A DNA stretch of 64,000 nucleotides. Origin: Streptomyces sp. NBC_00370. GTDB taxonomy: Bacteria; Actinomycetota; Actinomycetes; Streptomycetales; Streptomycetaceae. Location of the stretch: positions 2,052,501 to 2,116,500 of the forward strand of contig NZ_CP107968.1 of NCBI RefSeq assembly GCF_036084755.1, read 5' to 3'. The first letter of the stretch is position 1; the number at the start of each line of letters is the position of its first letter. The notes under the pieces are model-generated. The model was not told the origin of the DNA. It did no database searches and worked only from the letters and a program-made list of their open reading frames with translations. Shown one piece after another: positions 26,422 through 35,068 of the stretch. The position numbers and the translations under genes are program-made.

Positions 26422-26781
26422 GTGACGCGGAAGCAGAGCGGCGCCGAGGTCTTCCGGATCACCGGGGCGCGGACGGGGCTCGCCGAGGACGTGCGCGGCA
26501 GACAGCGGCGCTATGTGATCTCGATGTCGATCAGGACACTCGCGGTGATCCTGACGGCTGTGTTGTGGAACGTGGAGCGGCCCGTCGCGATCGTCACGCT
26601 GGCGCTGGGGCTGCTGCTGCCGTACGTGGCTGTGGTGATCGCCAACGGGGGCCGGGAGAACGCGTCCTCGCTGCCTTCGACCTTCGTGACGGCGCCGACC
26701 CGGCCGATGATCGCGCCGGTGGCGGGCCCGGTGGAGCCGAAGCCGGCCGAAGGTGAGGGACCGTCGGCTCCGGTGGTGTGA
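26422..26781 (+). CDS. DUF3099 domain membrane protein
   Basis: The 119-aa protein has the conserved actinobacterial block ITGARTGLAEDVRGRQRRYV followed by two transmembrane helices (LAVILTAVLWNVE and ALGLLLPYVAVVIANGG) and a disordered, Pro-rich C-terminus. The GTG at 26422 gives the conserved N-terminus; only a weak GGTGG precedes it. Function is unknown. Confidence 0.85.
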   Translation: MTRKQSGAEVFRITGARTGLAEDVRGRQRRYVISMSIRTLAVILTAVLWNVERPVAIVTLALGLLLPYVAVVIANGGRENASSLPSTFVTAPTRPMIAPVAGPVEPKPAEGEGPSAPVV

Positions 26782-26888
26782 CGCTGGTACGGACCTGATC
26801 GCAAGGCCTACGTAAGCTCAGGAAAAGCTCAGATCAATCCCGAAGTTCCGGTGCCGGGCACCCGACTGCCCATGACATACTTCTTAGG

Positions 26889-26956
26889 CGCTCCGCATCC
26901 CCCGTCGGAGCGACGGACCGACGCCGGGCAGCTCCCCCCGTGGCTGCTCGGCGTCG
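26889..26956. promoter_or_regulatory. Two tandem hairpins between the DUF3099 and zinc-binding-like genes
   Basis: CGCTCCG/CGGAGCG (26889-26895 with 26906-26912) is followed by a 14-bp stem (26919-26932 with 26943-26956, one G-U pair). They lie more than 100 bp after the DUF3099 stop and about 40 bp before the next start. They may be the terminator of the first gene or a structured leader of the second. Confidence 0.5.
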
Positions 26957-26983
26957 CCATTTCGGGCTGTGGGGCACGGCATC

Positions 26984-26989
26984 TAGGGT
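26984..26989 (+). promoter_or_regulatory. -10 element for a leaderless transcript
   Basis: TAGGGT ends 6 nt before the GTG at 26996, the spacing seen for leaderless mRNAs in Streptomyces. I see no convincing -35. Confidence 0.45.
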
Positions 26990-26995
26990 TGAGGT

Positions 26996-27274
26996 GTGAC
27001 CTCCCCAGACTCCTCCGATCCACTCGGTTTCTTCGGTCCCCGCCCTGACATGACGGGCGACGGGGCCCCGGTGTGCTCGGCCAAGGGCTGCCGCGCCGCC
27101 GCCGTGTGGGTGCTCGCCTGGAACAACCCCAAGCTGCACACTCCCGAGCGCCGCAAGACCTGGCTGGCCTGCGACGAACACCGCGAGCATCTGTCGTCGT
27201 TCCTCGGGGTGCGCGGCTTCCTCAAGGACGTCGTCACCCTGCGGGAGTGGGAGGAGTCAGCCGCCGATCGCTGA
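26996..27274 (+). CDS. Conserved hypothetical protein with zinc-ligand-like Cys/His
   Basis: The 92-aa cytoplasmic protein has CSAKGC near residue 27 and CDEHREH near residue 62, a spacing that could bind one zinc ion. A Trp-rich segment (AVWVLAWNNP) and a C-terminal WEES tail complete it. I know of close Streptomyces relatives but no established function. The GTG start is probably read from a leaderless mRNA. It overlaps the 3' end of moaA by 18 bp. Confidence 0.8.
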   Translation: MTSPDSSDPLGFFGPRPDMTGDGAPVCSAKGCRAAAVWVLAWNNPKLHTPERRKTWLACDEHREHLSSFLGVRGFLKDVVTLREWEESAADR

Positions 27275-28246
27275 CATCGGCCGCGCCGGCTGGAGGAACG
27301 CGGGGTCGTCGAGGCCCGAGCCGGCCTTCTTGCCCCACATGGCCTGCTTCCAAAGCGCCGCCACGTCCTCGTCGGGCGCGTCCGAGCGGAGCGCGGCGCG
27401 CAGATCGGTCTCCTCACTGGCGAACAGGCAGTTACGGACCTGGCCGTCGGCGGTGAGCCGGGTGCGGTCGCAGGCGGCGCAGAACGGGCGGGTGACGGAG
27501 CCGATGACACCGACGCGGTGCGGTCCGCCGTCCACGATCCAGCGCTCGGCCGGCGCGGCGCCCCGGGTCTCCTGGCTCTCCGGCGTCAGGGTGAAGCGCT
27601 CGCTCAGTGAGCGCAGGATGTCGCCGGCCGTGATCATGCCGTCCCGCTTCCAGCCGTGCTGGGCGTCGAGCGGCATCTGTTCGATGAAGCGCAGCTCGTA
27701 GCTGTTCTCGACGGCCCAGGCGAGCAGCTCGGGGGCCTCGTCGTCGTTGAGCCCCGGCATCAGGACCGTGTTGATCTTGATGGGGTTCAGCCCGGCCCGC
27801 TGAGCGGCTTCGAGCCCGGCCAGTACGTCCGCGTGCCGGTCACGGCGGGTGAGGGTCTTGAAGACGTCGGGCCGCAGTGTGTCGAGCGAGACGTTGACCC
27901 GGTCGAGCCCGGCGGCCTTGAGGGCGGGGGCGGTACGGGCCAGGGCTATCCCGTTGGTGGTCAGCGACATCCGGGGGCGCGGCTCCAGCGCGGCGCAGCG
28001 CTCCACGATGCCGGCGAGGCCGGGCCTGAGCAGCGGCTCGCCGCCGGTGAAGCGGACCTCGGTGATGCCGAGGGTGGTCACGGCGATCGTGATCAGCCGG
28101 ACGATCTCGTCGTCACTCAGCAGATCGGACTTGCCGAGCCATTGCAGGCCCTCCTCGGGCATGCAGTACGTACACCGCAGATTGCAGCGGTCGGTGAGCG
28201 AGACGCGCAGGTCGGTGGCCACGCGGCCATAGGTGTCGATGAGCAT
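27257..28246 (-). CDS. moaA: GTP 3',8-cyclase (molybdenum cofactor step 1)
   Basis: The 329-aa radical SAM enzyme converts GTP to the cyclic intermediate of molybdopterin synthesis, together with MoaC. It shows the N-terminal cluster motif CNLRCTYCMPEEG, the SAM-binding VRFTGGEPLLRPG, the C-terminal 4Fe-4S ligands in FCAACDRTRLTADGQVRNCL, and the required C-terminal Gly-Gly. GGGAGG lies before the ATG. Other moa genes are not in the window. A perfect inverted repeat lies just upstream of the start. Confidence 0.96.
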   Translation of the reverse strand: MLIDTYGRVATDLRVSLTDRCNLRCTYCMPEEGLQWLGKSDLLSDDEIVRLITIAVTTLGITEVRFTGGEPLLRPGLAGIVERCAALEPRPRMSLTTNGIALARTAPALKAAGLDRVNVSLDTLRPDVFKTLTRRDRHADVLAGLEAAQRAGLNPIKINTVLMPGLNDDEAPELLAWAVENSYELRFIEQMPLDAQHGWKRDGMITAGDILRSLSERFTLTPESQETRGAAPAERWIVDGGPHRVGVIGSVTRPFCAACDRTRLTADGQVRNCLFASEETDLRAALRSDAPDEDVAALWKQAMWGKKAGSGLDDPAFLQPARPMSAIGG

Positions 28247-28267
28247 GGCGGCCTCCCTCCCATTTCG

Positions 28268-28292
28268 GTGACCTTCCAATGGATCAGGTCAC
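28268..28292. promoter_or_regulatory. Inverted repeat upstream of moaA
   Basis: GTGACCT (28268-28274) and AGGTCAC (28286-28292) form a perfect repeat with an 11-bp spacer, 22-46 bp before the moaA start. It could be an operator or a small hairpin in the leader. Confidence 0.4.
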
Positions 28293-28348
28293 TTTCGAGA
28301 CTACGTCAGTGCACCGACATCGCTCTTGCCCCGCTTGCCACAAGGAAC

Positions 28349-28388
28349 GGCGCGGCCGTGTCGTAGGTCTCTACGACACGGCCGCGCC
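28349..28388. terminator. 18-bp perfect hairpin terminator after the symporter operon
   Basis: GGCGCGGCCGTGTCGTAG (28349-28366) pairs with its exact complement at 28371-28388 around the loop GTCT. It ends the minus-strand DUF485-symporter operon. Confidence 0.9.
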
Positions 28389-28430
28389 GGTGGGCTGTTT
28401 CCGCTGGTCAGGACGGTGACCAGGAAGGGT

Positions 28431-30062
28431 CTACTGGGCTCCGGTCCCGGTGAGCGACTTGACCTCCAGCTCGGCGTACTTGCCGGTGTCCGGCTCCTCC
28501 TTGGAGAACAGGGTGCCGAGCCAGCCGAGCAGGAAGCCCAGCGGGATCGAGATCAGGCCCGGGTTCTCCAGCGGGAAGAAGTGGAAGTCGACGTCGGGGA
28601 ACATCGACGACGGCTTGCCGGAGACGACGGGCGAGAACAGCACCAGCAGGACGGACGAGGCGAGACCGCCGTAGATCGACCACAGGGCGCCCTGGGTGGT
28701 GAAGCGCTTCCAGAACAGGCTGTAGAGGAGCGTCGGCAGGTTCGCCGAAGCGGCGACGGCGAAGGCGAGCGCGACGAGCCCCGCCACGTTCAGATCCCTG
28801 GAGAGGGCGCCGAGCGCGATGGAGACGATGCCGATGGCGACGGTCGCCCAGCGGGCGGCGCGGATCTCCTCCTTCTCGGTCGCCTTGCCCCTGCGGATGA
28901 CGTTGGCGTAGATGTCGTGCGCGAACGACGACGACGAGGCGAGCGTCAGTCCCGCGACGACGGCGAGGATCGTCGCGAAGGCGACCGCGGAGATCACCGC
29001 CAGCAGGACGGCGCCGCCGGTGGAGTCACCGCCGCCGCCGATCTCCAGCGCGGCGAGCGGAGCTGCCGTGTTGCCCGCCGGGTTGGACGCGATGATGTCG
29101 CCGGGCTTGAGGATGGCGGCGGCGCCGAAGCCGAGGACGATCGTCATCAGGTAGAAGGCGCCGATGATGCCGATCGCCCAGATGACCGACTTACGCGCGG
29201 CCCTGGCCGTCGGCACGGTGTAGAAGCGGATCAGGATGTGCGGCAGTCCTGCGGTGCCGAGGACGAGCGCGATGCCCAGCGAGAGGAAGTCCAGCTTCGA
29301 CGTGCCCGTCGCGCCGTACTTGAGCCCCGGCTCCAGGAACGCGGAGCCCTTGCCGCTGTTGCTCGCCGCCGTGCCGAGCAGGTCGGACAGGTTGAAGTTG
29401 AACTTCAGCAGGATCAGGAAGGTGATGAGGATCGTGCCCGCGATGAGCAGGACGGCCTTGACCATCTGCACCCAGGTGGTGCCCTTCATCCCGCCGATGG
29501 TGACGTAGAAGATCATCAGGACGCCGACCAGCGCGACGATGGCGATCTTCCCGGCGTCGCTGGTGATGCCGAGCAGCAGCGAGACGAGCACACCCGCGCC
29601 GGCCATCTGCGCCAGCAGGTAGAAGATCGAGACGACGATCGTCGATACACCGGCCGCGGTCCGCACGGGGCGCTGGCGCATCCGGTACGCGAGCACGTCA
29701 CCCATCGTGTAACGGCCGGAGTTGCGCAGCGGCTCGGCGACGAGCAGCAGCGCGACCAGCCAGGCGACGAGGAAGCCGATGGAGTAGAGGAAGCCGTCGT
29801 AGCCGAAGATCGCGATGGCGCCCGCGATACCGAGGAAGGAAGCGGCCGACATGTAGTCGCCCGACACGGCGAGGCCGTTCTGGAAGCCGGAGAACTGCCG
29901 GCCGCCGGCGTAGAAGTCGGCGGCGCTCCTGGTCTGCCGTCCCGCCCAGACCGTGATGGCGAGGGTCGCGGCGACGATGACGGCGAACAGCGTGATGATC
30001 AGTGTCCGGTGGTCACTGACGTCCGCGGCCGCCGCGAGCTGCAGGTGGGTCGATGCGCTCAT
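28431..30062 (-). CDS. actP: Sodium:solute symporter, cation acetate symporter type
   Basis: The 543-aa protein has about 13 transmembrane helices of the SSS family, with family blocks YAGGRQFSGFQNGLAVSGDY, AEPLRNSGRYTMGDVLAYR and LVLGTAGLPHILIRFYTVP. It likely imports acetate or a similar short monocarboxylate with sodium. The ATG overlaps the DUF485 stop (ATGA), and DUF485 proteins always accompany ActP-type symporters. Substrate assignment rests on family and this pairing. Confidence 0.9.
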   Translation of the reverse strand: MSASTHLQLAAAADVSDHRTLIITLFAVIVAATLAITVWAGRQTRSAADFYAGGRQFSGFQNGLAVSGDYMSAASFLGIAGAIAIFGYDGFLYSIGFLVAWLVALLLVAEPLRNSGRYTMGDVLAYRMRQRPVRTAAGVSTIVVSIFYLLAQMAGAGVLVSLLLGITSDAGKIAIVALVGVLMIFYVTIGGMKGTTWVQMVKAVLLIAGTILITFLILLKFNFNLSDLLGTAASNSGKGSAFLEPGLKYGATGTSKLDFLSLGIALVLGTAGLPHILIRFYTVPTARAARKSVIWAIGIIGAFYLMTIVLGFGAAAILKPGDIIASNPAGNTAAPLAALEIGGGGDSTGGAVLLAVISAVAFATILAVVAGLTLASSSSFAHDIYANVIRRGKATEKEEIRAARWATVAIGIVSIALGALSRDLNVAGLVALAFAVAASANLPTLLYSLFWKRFTTQGALWSIYGGLASSVLLVLFSPVVSGKPSSMFPDVDFHFFPLENPGLISIPLGFLLGWLGTLFSKEEPDTGKYAELEVKSLTGTGAQ

Positions 30063-30472
30063 ACGTCGGCCTCCATACGGGACTTGATGGCGTCCGCCTT
30101 CGGGTCGAGCTTCCGGGCCGCGTGCCGCGCGTAGAACCAGGCGATGAGGAAGGTGGTGAGGAACTGGGCCAGACCGAAGACCAGGGCGACGTTGATGTTG
30201 CCGAAGACCTTGGTGCCCATGAAGCCGCCCGCGTAGTTGGACAGCAGCACGTACAGCAGGTACCAGAGGATGAAGGCGACGGTCAGCGGGAAGGCGAAGG
30301 AGCGGTAGGTGCGGCGGAGTTCGCCGAACTCGGCGCTCTCCTGCACCGTGACGAACTGTGCCGTGCTGGGGCCTGTCGCCGGCGGTCCCGCCTGTTTGGG
30401 CAGGGTCGGGGTCGCCTCGGCGGGCTTGGTGTCCTGACCGCCATCGGGCGGCGGCGGTACTTCGGTGGCCAC
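30059..30472 (-). CDS. DUF485 domain membrane protein (symporter partner)
   Basis: The 137-aa protein has a Pro-rich disordered N-terminus (1-45), then the DUF485 domain with two transmembrane helices and the motif SFAFPLTVAFILWYLLYVLL and VFGLAQFLTTFLIAWFYARH. GAGGAGAG precedes the GTG start. It is the first gene of the operon and is coupled to the symporter by a 4-nt overlap. It is the counterpart of E. coli YjcH, whose function is unknown. Confidence 0.92.
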   Translation of the reverse strand: MATEVPPPPDGGQDTKPAEATPTLPKQAGPPATGPSTAQFVTVQESAEFGELRRTYRSFAFPLTVAFILWYLLYVLLSNYAGGFMGTKVFGNINVALVFGLAQFLTTFLIAWFYARHAARKLDPKADAIKSRMEADV

Positions 30473-30610
30473 GGACTCTCCTCGTGGTGACGTCGGTGTG
30501 ACGCGTTACGGACGGGCGGACGGTACGGGCGAGCGGAACTCGTCCCTCTGCCAACCGCACGGCCGTCTCGGCGCACCGGTTCAACCCGGGCCTTTTTCTT
30601 CCGGAAATGA

Positions 30611-30640
30611 TTGAGAGTCACGGTCGATCGGGGATAACTT
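30611..30640 (+). promoter_or_regulatory. Sigma-70-like promoter of the subtilisin gene
   Basis: TTGAGA (30611-30616), an 18-bp spacer and TAACTT (30635-30640) lie 70 bp before the protease start. The 238-bp gap between the divergent genes otherwise holds no feature I can support. Confidence 0.5.
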
Positions 30641-30710
30641 CGCTCGTCATGCACACCACCCGTCCCGCGCGGCATGCGCGGGAGGGTTCGACGGATGATG
30701 TGGAGACCCC

Positions 30711-32252
30711 ATGGCTCATCTGCGTTCCGGACGGCGGCGCGTACTGGCGCTGACCGCTGGTCTGGCGCTCACCGCTTCGCTCGCCCTGCCCGCCGCTTCG
30801 GCCTCGGCGACGACGGAGGCGGGCAGGGGCACCGGTGCCGCCGCCGCGCCCGCCGCGGACGGACCGGCGCTGACCTATGTCGTCAACAGCGGGACCGGCC
30901 GTTCGACCGCCGATTCGGTGAAGAGAGCGATCGTCAGAGCCGGCGGCACGATGGTGACGTCGTACGACCGGATAGGAGTCACGGTCGTCACCTCGAAGAA
31001 CCCCGCCTTCGCCACGACCGTCCGCAAGGCCAGGGGCGTCTCGTCGGCGGGTGCCACCCGTACGGCGCCGCTGCCCGCCCAGTCCACGACGGACACCGAC
31101 ACGCCCAAGGTGCTCTCCGCCAAGGAGGTCGCGGCGGCGACGGCGAAGAAGACGGCGGCCCAGGACCCGCTGGAGCCCCTGCAGTGGGACCTGCCCGCCA
31201 TCAAGGCGGACAAGGCCCACGAGAAGACGCTCGGCAGCCGTGCCGTCACGGTCGCCGTCATCGACACGGGTGTCGACGACACCCACCCGGACATCGCGCC
31301 GAACTTCGACCGCAAGGCATCGGTCAACTGTGTGGGCGGCAAGCCCAACACGGCTGACGGCGCCTGGCGGCCGAGCGCGGCGGAGAGCCCGCACGGCACG
31401 CATGTGGCGGGCGAGATCGCCGCGGCGAAGAACGGCATCGGCGTCACCGGTGTCGCGCCGGGTGTGAAGGTGGCCGGCATCAAGGTCGCCACGACGGAGG
31501 GCTTCTTCTACACGGAGGCCGTCGTCTGCGGCTTCGTGTGGGCCGCCGAGCACGGCGTCGACGTGACGAACAACAGCTACTACACCGACCCGTGGTACTT
31601 CAACTGCACCACCGACCCGGACCAGAAGGCCCTGGTCGACGCGATCACCCGGGCCAGCAGGTACGCAGAGAGCAAGGGCACGGTCAACGTGGCCGCGGCG
31701 GGCAACGAGAGCTACGACCTCGCGTCGGACTCGATCACCGACCCGTCGAGCCCGAACGACACCACGCCGGGCAGCCGGGACATCGACCCGTCCAAGTGCT
31801 TCGACATCCCGACCCAGTTGCCGGGTGTGGTGACCGTCGCCTCCACCGGGGCCAAGGGGTTGAAGTCGTCGTTCTCCAACTACGGACGCGGCATCATCGA
31901 CATCGCCGGTCCCGGCGGTGACAGCACGTCACTCCAGCCGCCGCAGGCCCCGGCCACCAGCGGGCTCATCCTCGGCCCGCTGCCCGGCGGTTCGTGGGGC
32001 TACATGGCCGGTACGTCGATGGCGTCCCCGCACGTCGCCGGTGTCGCCGCGCTGATCAAGTCGCGCCATCCGCACGCCTCCGCCGCCGTGGTGAAGGCGC
32101 TGCTGCTGGCCGAGGCCGACGCGACGGCCTGCCCGGACCCGTACGACATCGACGGTGACGGCACGGCCGACGCGGTGTGCCAGGGCGGCAAGCAGTACAA
32201 CGGCTTCTACGGGGCGGGCCTCGTGGACGCGCTGGACGCGGTGCGCTGGTAA
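30711..32252 (+). CDS. Secreted S8 family serine peptidase (subtilisin)
   Basis: The 513-aa precursor has a signal peptide (to about ASA, residue 30), a short inhibitor-like propeptide (about 45-110), and a catalytic domain with the complete triad: Asp in VAVIDTGVDDTHPD, His in SPHGTHVAGEIAA and Ser in AGTSMASPHVAGVAAL. It ends shortly after a Cys pair region near the C-terminus and has no wall anchor, so it should be released. GGAG precedes the ATG. Likely roles are nutrient protein digestion or processing of surface proteins. Confidence 0.95.
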   Translation: MAHLRSGRRRVLALTAGLALTASLALPAASASATTEAGRGTGAAAAPAADGPALTYVVNSGTGRSTADSVKRAIVRAGGTMVTSYDRIGVTVVTSKNPAFATTVRKARGVSSAGATRTAPLPAQSTTDTDTPKVLSAKEVAAATAKKTAAQDPLEPLQWDLPAIKADKAHEKTLGSRAVTVAVIDTGVDDTHPDIAPNFDRKASVNCVGGKPNTADGAWRPSAAESPHGTHVAGEIAAAKNGIGVTGVAPGVKVAGIKVATTEGFFYTEAVVCGFVWAAEHGVDVTNNSYYTDPWYFNCTTDPDQKALVDAITRASRYAESKGTVNVAAAGNESYDLASDSITDPSSPNDTTPGSRDIDPSKCFDIPTQLPGVVTVASTGAKGLKSSFSNYGRGIIDIAGPGGDSTSLQPPQAPATSGLILGPLPGGSWGYMAGTSMASPHVAGVAALIKSRHPHASAAVVKALLLAEADATACPDPYDIDGDGTADAVCQGGKQYNGFYGAGLVDALDAVRW

Positions 32253-32273
32253 CAGCACGGCGGACACCACAGG

Positions 32274-32305
32274 CGCGGGCCGTCCCCTCCGGGGGGCGGC
32301 CCGCG
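32274..32305. terminator. Hairpin terminator between convergent genes
   Basis: CGCGGGCCG (32274-32282) pairs with CGGCCCGCG (32297-32305); the loop region can pair further (CCCC with GGGG). It lies between the subtilisin and VIT1-type genes. Confidence 0.8.
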
Positions 32306-32308
32306 TTC

Positions 32309-33034
32309 TCATGCCCCCGCGGCCCCCAGCAGCGCTCCTGCGGCGTACGTGACCGCCATCGCGACCGCTCCCCCGCCCATGTTGCGCAGCACGGCGCGGC
32401 CGACCGGCGCGGCGCCGAGCCGGGCGCTCCCCCAGCCCGTCAGGGCCAGCGCAGCCAGGACCGAAAGGACCGTCACCGGCAGCCGCAGTCCGTGCGGCGG
32501 CAGCACGATGGCGAGCAGCGGGAGCAGCGCGCCCACCGTGAAGGCGAGGAAGCTCGCGCCCGCCGCGTGCCAGGGGTTGGTGAGGTCGTCGGGGTCGATG
32601 CCCAGCTCCTCACTGGCGTGCGCCCGCAGCGCGTCACGCTCCGTCAGCTGCCGGGCCGCCTCGCGCGCCACCTCACGTGACAGCCCCCGCTCGGCCAACA
32701 GCCCGGTGAGTTCTTCGAGTTCGGCCTCGGGCTGCTCGCGCAGCTCGCGCTTCTCCAGCGCCAGCGCCGCCTTCTCGGAGTCCCGCTGGGTGGAGACCGA
32801 GACGTATTCGCCGGCCGCCATCGACATCGAACCGGCCAGCAGCCCGGCGAGTCCCGCCGTCAGCAACGCGGAGCGGGAGTCGGTGGCTCCGGCCACTCCG
32901 ACCACGAGCCCGGCCGTGGAGACGATGCCGTCGTTGGCGCCGAGCACCCCGGCCCGCAGCCAGTTGAGCCGGGAGCCGAGGGTCGAGTTGTGCGGCTCTC
33001 CGCCGGACTTGGCAAGATTCGTGTCAGTCACCAC
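32309..33034 (-). CDS. VIT1/CCC1 family transporter
   Basis: The 241-aa protein has five transmembrane helices of the vacuolar iron/manganese transporter family. The first carries LGANDGIVSTAGLVVGVAG and the second MSMAAGEYVSVSTQRD with conserved Met and Glu. A cytoplasmic helical hairpin (about 85-140) and the short C-terminal helices follow. It probably exports or detoxifies divalent metal such as iron or manganese. Two GTG codons in tandem can start it; I used the first. Confidence 0.9.
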   Translation of the reverse strand: MVTDTNLAKSGGEPHNSTLGSRLNWLRAGVLGANDGIVSTAGLVVGVAGATDSRSALLTAGLAGLLAGSMSMAAGEYVSVSTQRDSEKAALALEKRELREQPEAELEELTGLLAERGLSREVAREAARQLTERDALRAHASEELGIDPDDLTNPWHAAGASFLAFTVGALLPLLAIVLPPHGLRLPVTVLSVLAALALTGWGSARLGAAPVGRAVLRNMGGGAVAMAVTYAAGALLGAAGA

Positions 33035-33095
33035 GGGAGGGTCTCATCCGACCGGGGGGCCGGACTGTCAGCCGCGGCCCGTATTCTCTGTGACC

Positions 33096-34088
33096 ATGCT
33101 CGACGACCATACGACTGCAGCGACGTGGCCGACCGCCTACCCCCAGGGTTACGCGGTCGTGGACGTCGAGACCACCGGACTCGCCCGGGACGACCGGATA
33201 GTGTCGGCTGCCGTCTACCGGCTGGACGGGCGCGGCGAGGTCGAGGACCACTGGTACACGCTCGTCAACCCCGAGCGGGACCCAGGACCCGTATGGATCC
33301 ACGGTCTGACGAGTGATGTGCTCGAAGGCGCCCCGCTGTTCCCCGAGATCGCGGCGGAGTTCGCGGAGCGGCTCGAAGGACGGGTGCTCGTCGCGCACAA
33401 CGCGATCTTCGACTGGTCGATGATCGCGCGGGAGTACGCGCGGGCGGGGCGTACGGCGCCGACCCGGCAGCGGCTGTGCACCATCGCGCTCTCCAAGGAG
33501 CTGGCGCTGCCGCTGCCCAACCACAAACTGGAGTCGCTGGCCGCGCACTTCGGGGTCGTCCAGCAGCGCGCGCACCACGCGCTGGACGACGCCCGGGTGC
33601 TCGCCGAGGCGTTCCGGCCGAGCCTGCTCACCGCGGCCAGGACGGGCGTACGGCTGCCGCTGCTGGAGTGTCTGCCGCTCACCGAGTGGTCGGACGCCCC
33701 GGCCCGGCCCCGGGTCGGCTATCAGCCGTCGTACCGTCAGCAGACGAGCTGGCGCCCCTCCCGCAAACGCCCCACGTGCCCGTACCCGAACCCGGGCAGG
33801 TACGAGCCGGGCGGTCCCCTGACGCAGGGCATGCGTGTGGCGTTCTCGGGCGACACGTCCGTCGACCGGGAGCTGCTGGAGGACCGCGCGGTCGAAGCGG
33901 GCCTGCATGTCGCGACGAGCGTGTCCCGGCTGACGAGCCTGCTGGTCACCAACGACCCGAGGTCGACGACGTCGAAGAACGTCAAGGCGGCGGCGTACGG
34001 GACGCCGGTGATCGACGAGGCGGCGTTCACGCAGCTGCTGCGGGACGTGGCCCCGGCGAGCGGAAAGTCCCCGTCCGACAGGGCCTGA
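33096..34088 (+). CDS. DEDDh 3'-5' exonuclease with C-terminal BRCT domain
   Basis: The 330-aa protein has an N-terminal DnaQ-type exonuclease (about 15-185) with Exo I VVDVETTGL, Exo II VAHNAIFDW and Exo III HHALDDARVLAE. A Pro/Arg-rich linker and a BRCT domain (about 250-320; GMRVAFSGDTSVDRELLEDR) follow. BRCT binds phosphopeptides or DNA ends, so the enzyme is likely recruited to damaged DNA. TATTCT ends 8 nt before the ATG, pointing to a very short or absent leader. Confidence 0.9.
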   Translation: MLDDHTTAATWPTAYPQGYAVVDVETTGLARDDRIVSAAVYRLDGRGEVEDHWYTLVNPERDPGPVWIHGLTSDVLEGAPLFPEIAAEFAERLEGRVLVAHNAIFDWSMIAREYARAGRTAPTRQRLCTIALSKELALPLPNHKLESLAAHFGVVQQRAHHALDDARVLAEAFRPSLLTAARTGVRLPLLECLPLTEWSDAPARPRVGYQPSYRQQTSWRPSRKRPTCPYPNPGRYEPGGPLTQGMRVAFSGDTSVDRELLEDRAVEAGLHVATSVSRLTSLLVTNDPRSTTSKNVKAAAYGTPVIDEAAFTQLLRDVAPASGKSPSDRA

Positions 34089-34227
34089 CGCACGGGAGCG
34101 CGGGCGCGTCCGGGGGTGGTGACCCGGGTCCGGCCGGAGCCGCGCGGGCGGCCGGCCCCGACCCGGCCGGGCGCGTCGGCGGCACCCCGCGTTCGGGGGG
34201 CGTTCGGCGGCGGGTACCGTCGAAGGC

Positions 34228-35025
34228 GTGTACCGCTTCCTGTTGTCCCGGCAGTGGGTGACCCTCACCCTTCTCGCCCTCGTGCTCATCCCCGTGATGA
34301 TCAAGCTGGGTTTCTGGCAGCTTCACCGGCACGAGAGCAAGGTCGCGCAGAACACCCTGATAGCGGACAACCTCCAGGCGAAGCCCCTCCCCGTCCAGGA
34401 CCTCACGTCCCCCGGCCACACCGTGCCCGAGGCCGACTACTGGCGCCGGGTCACCGCCACCGGCACGTACGACCCCGCGCACGAGGTCGTCGTGCGGCGC
34501 AGGACGTCCAACGACGGCGAGGTCGGCTACCACGTGCTGATCCCGCTCGTCCTGCGCGACGGCCGGGCGGTCATCGTCAACCGCGGCTGGATCCCGTCCA
34601 ACGGCGACCAGCGGGCCTTCCCCAAGATCCCGGCCACCCCGAAGGGTGTGGTCACCGTCACGGGGCTGCTCCAGGGTGACGAGACGACGGCGGCCAGCGG
34701 CATCAAGGACGTCAGCGGTCTGCCGCCGCGCCAGGTCATGCTGATCAACAGCAAGCAGCAGGAGCGGCTCACCGGGCTCCGGGTGCTCGGCGGCTACATC
34801 GCGCAGACCGCCCCCGTACCGCACGGCGGCAGCCCCGAGCAGATCCACGACCCCGACCACAGCTCGATCGGGCCGCACATGGCGTACGCGGTGCAGTGGT
34901 GGCTGTTCGTCGCGGGTGTGCCGGTCGGCTGGGTGGTGCTCGTACGGCGCGAGAAGCGCGACCGGCAGGCAGCCGCCGCCGAAAGCGCCCCCGAACAGGC
35001 GCCCACCACCCCGGCCGCTGTGTAA
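34228..35025 (+). CDS. SURF1 family cytochrome oxidase assembly protein
   Basis: The 265-aa protein has two transmembrane helices (about 10-28, VTLTLLALVLIPVMIKLGFW, and about 215-235) that flank an extracytoplasmic domain with the SURF1 blocks YWRRVTATGTYDP and VIVNRGWIP. SURF1 helps insert heme into cytochrome aa3 oxidase. Its C-terminus is a charged, Pro-rich tail. A TACCGT -10 lies 7 nt before the GTG, suggesting a leaderless mRNA. Oxidase genes are not in this window. Confidence 0.93.
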   Translation: MYRFLLSRQWVTLTLLALVLIPVMIKLGFWQLHRHESKVAQNTLIADNLQAKPLPVQDLTSPGHTVPEADYWRRVTATGTYDPAHEVVVRRRTSNDGEVGYHVLIPLVLRDGRAVIVNRGWIPSNGDQRAFPKIPATPKGVVTVTGLLQGDETTAASGIKDVSGLPPRQVMLINSKQQERLTGLRVLGGYIAQTAPVPHGGSPEQIHDPDHSSIGPHMAYAVQWWLFVAGVPVGWVVLVRREKRDRQAAAAESAPEQAPTTPAAV

Positions 35026-35068
35026 CGTCCCTGCTTAACCCGCCTGTCGGGCGGGAAGAGGCCCAGGC

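Noticed and set aside
26851..27048. 65-codon plus-strand ORF before the zinc-binding-like gene
   Set aside because: It overlaps hairpins and the next gene in another frame, has no ribosome-binding site and no recognisable protein sense.
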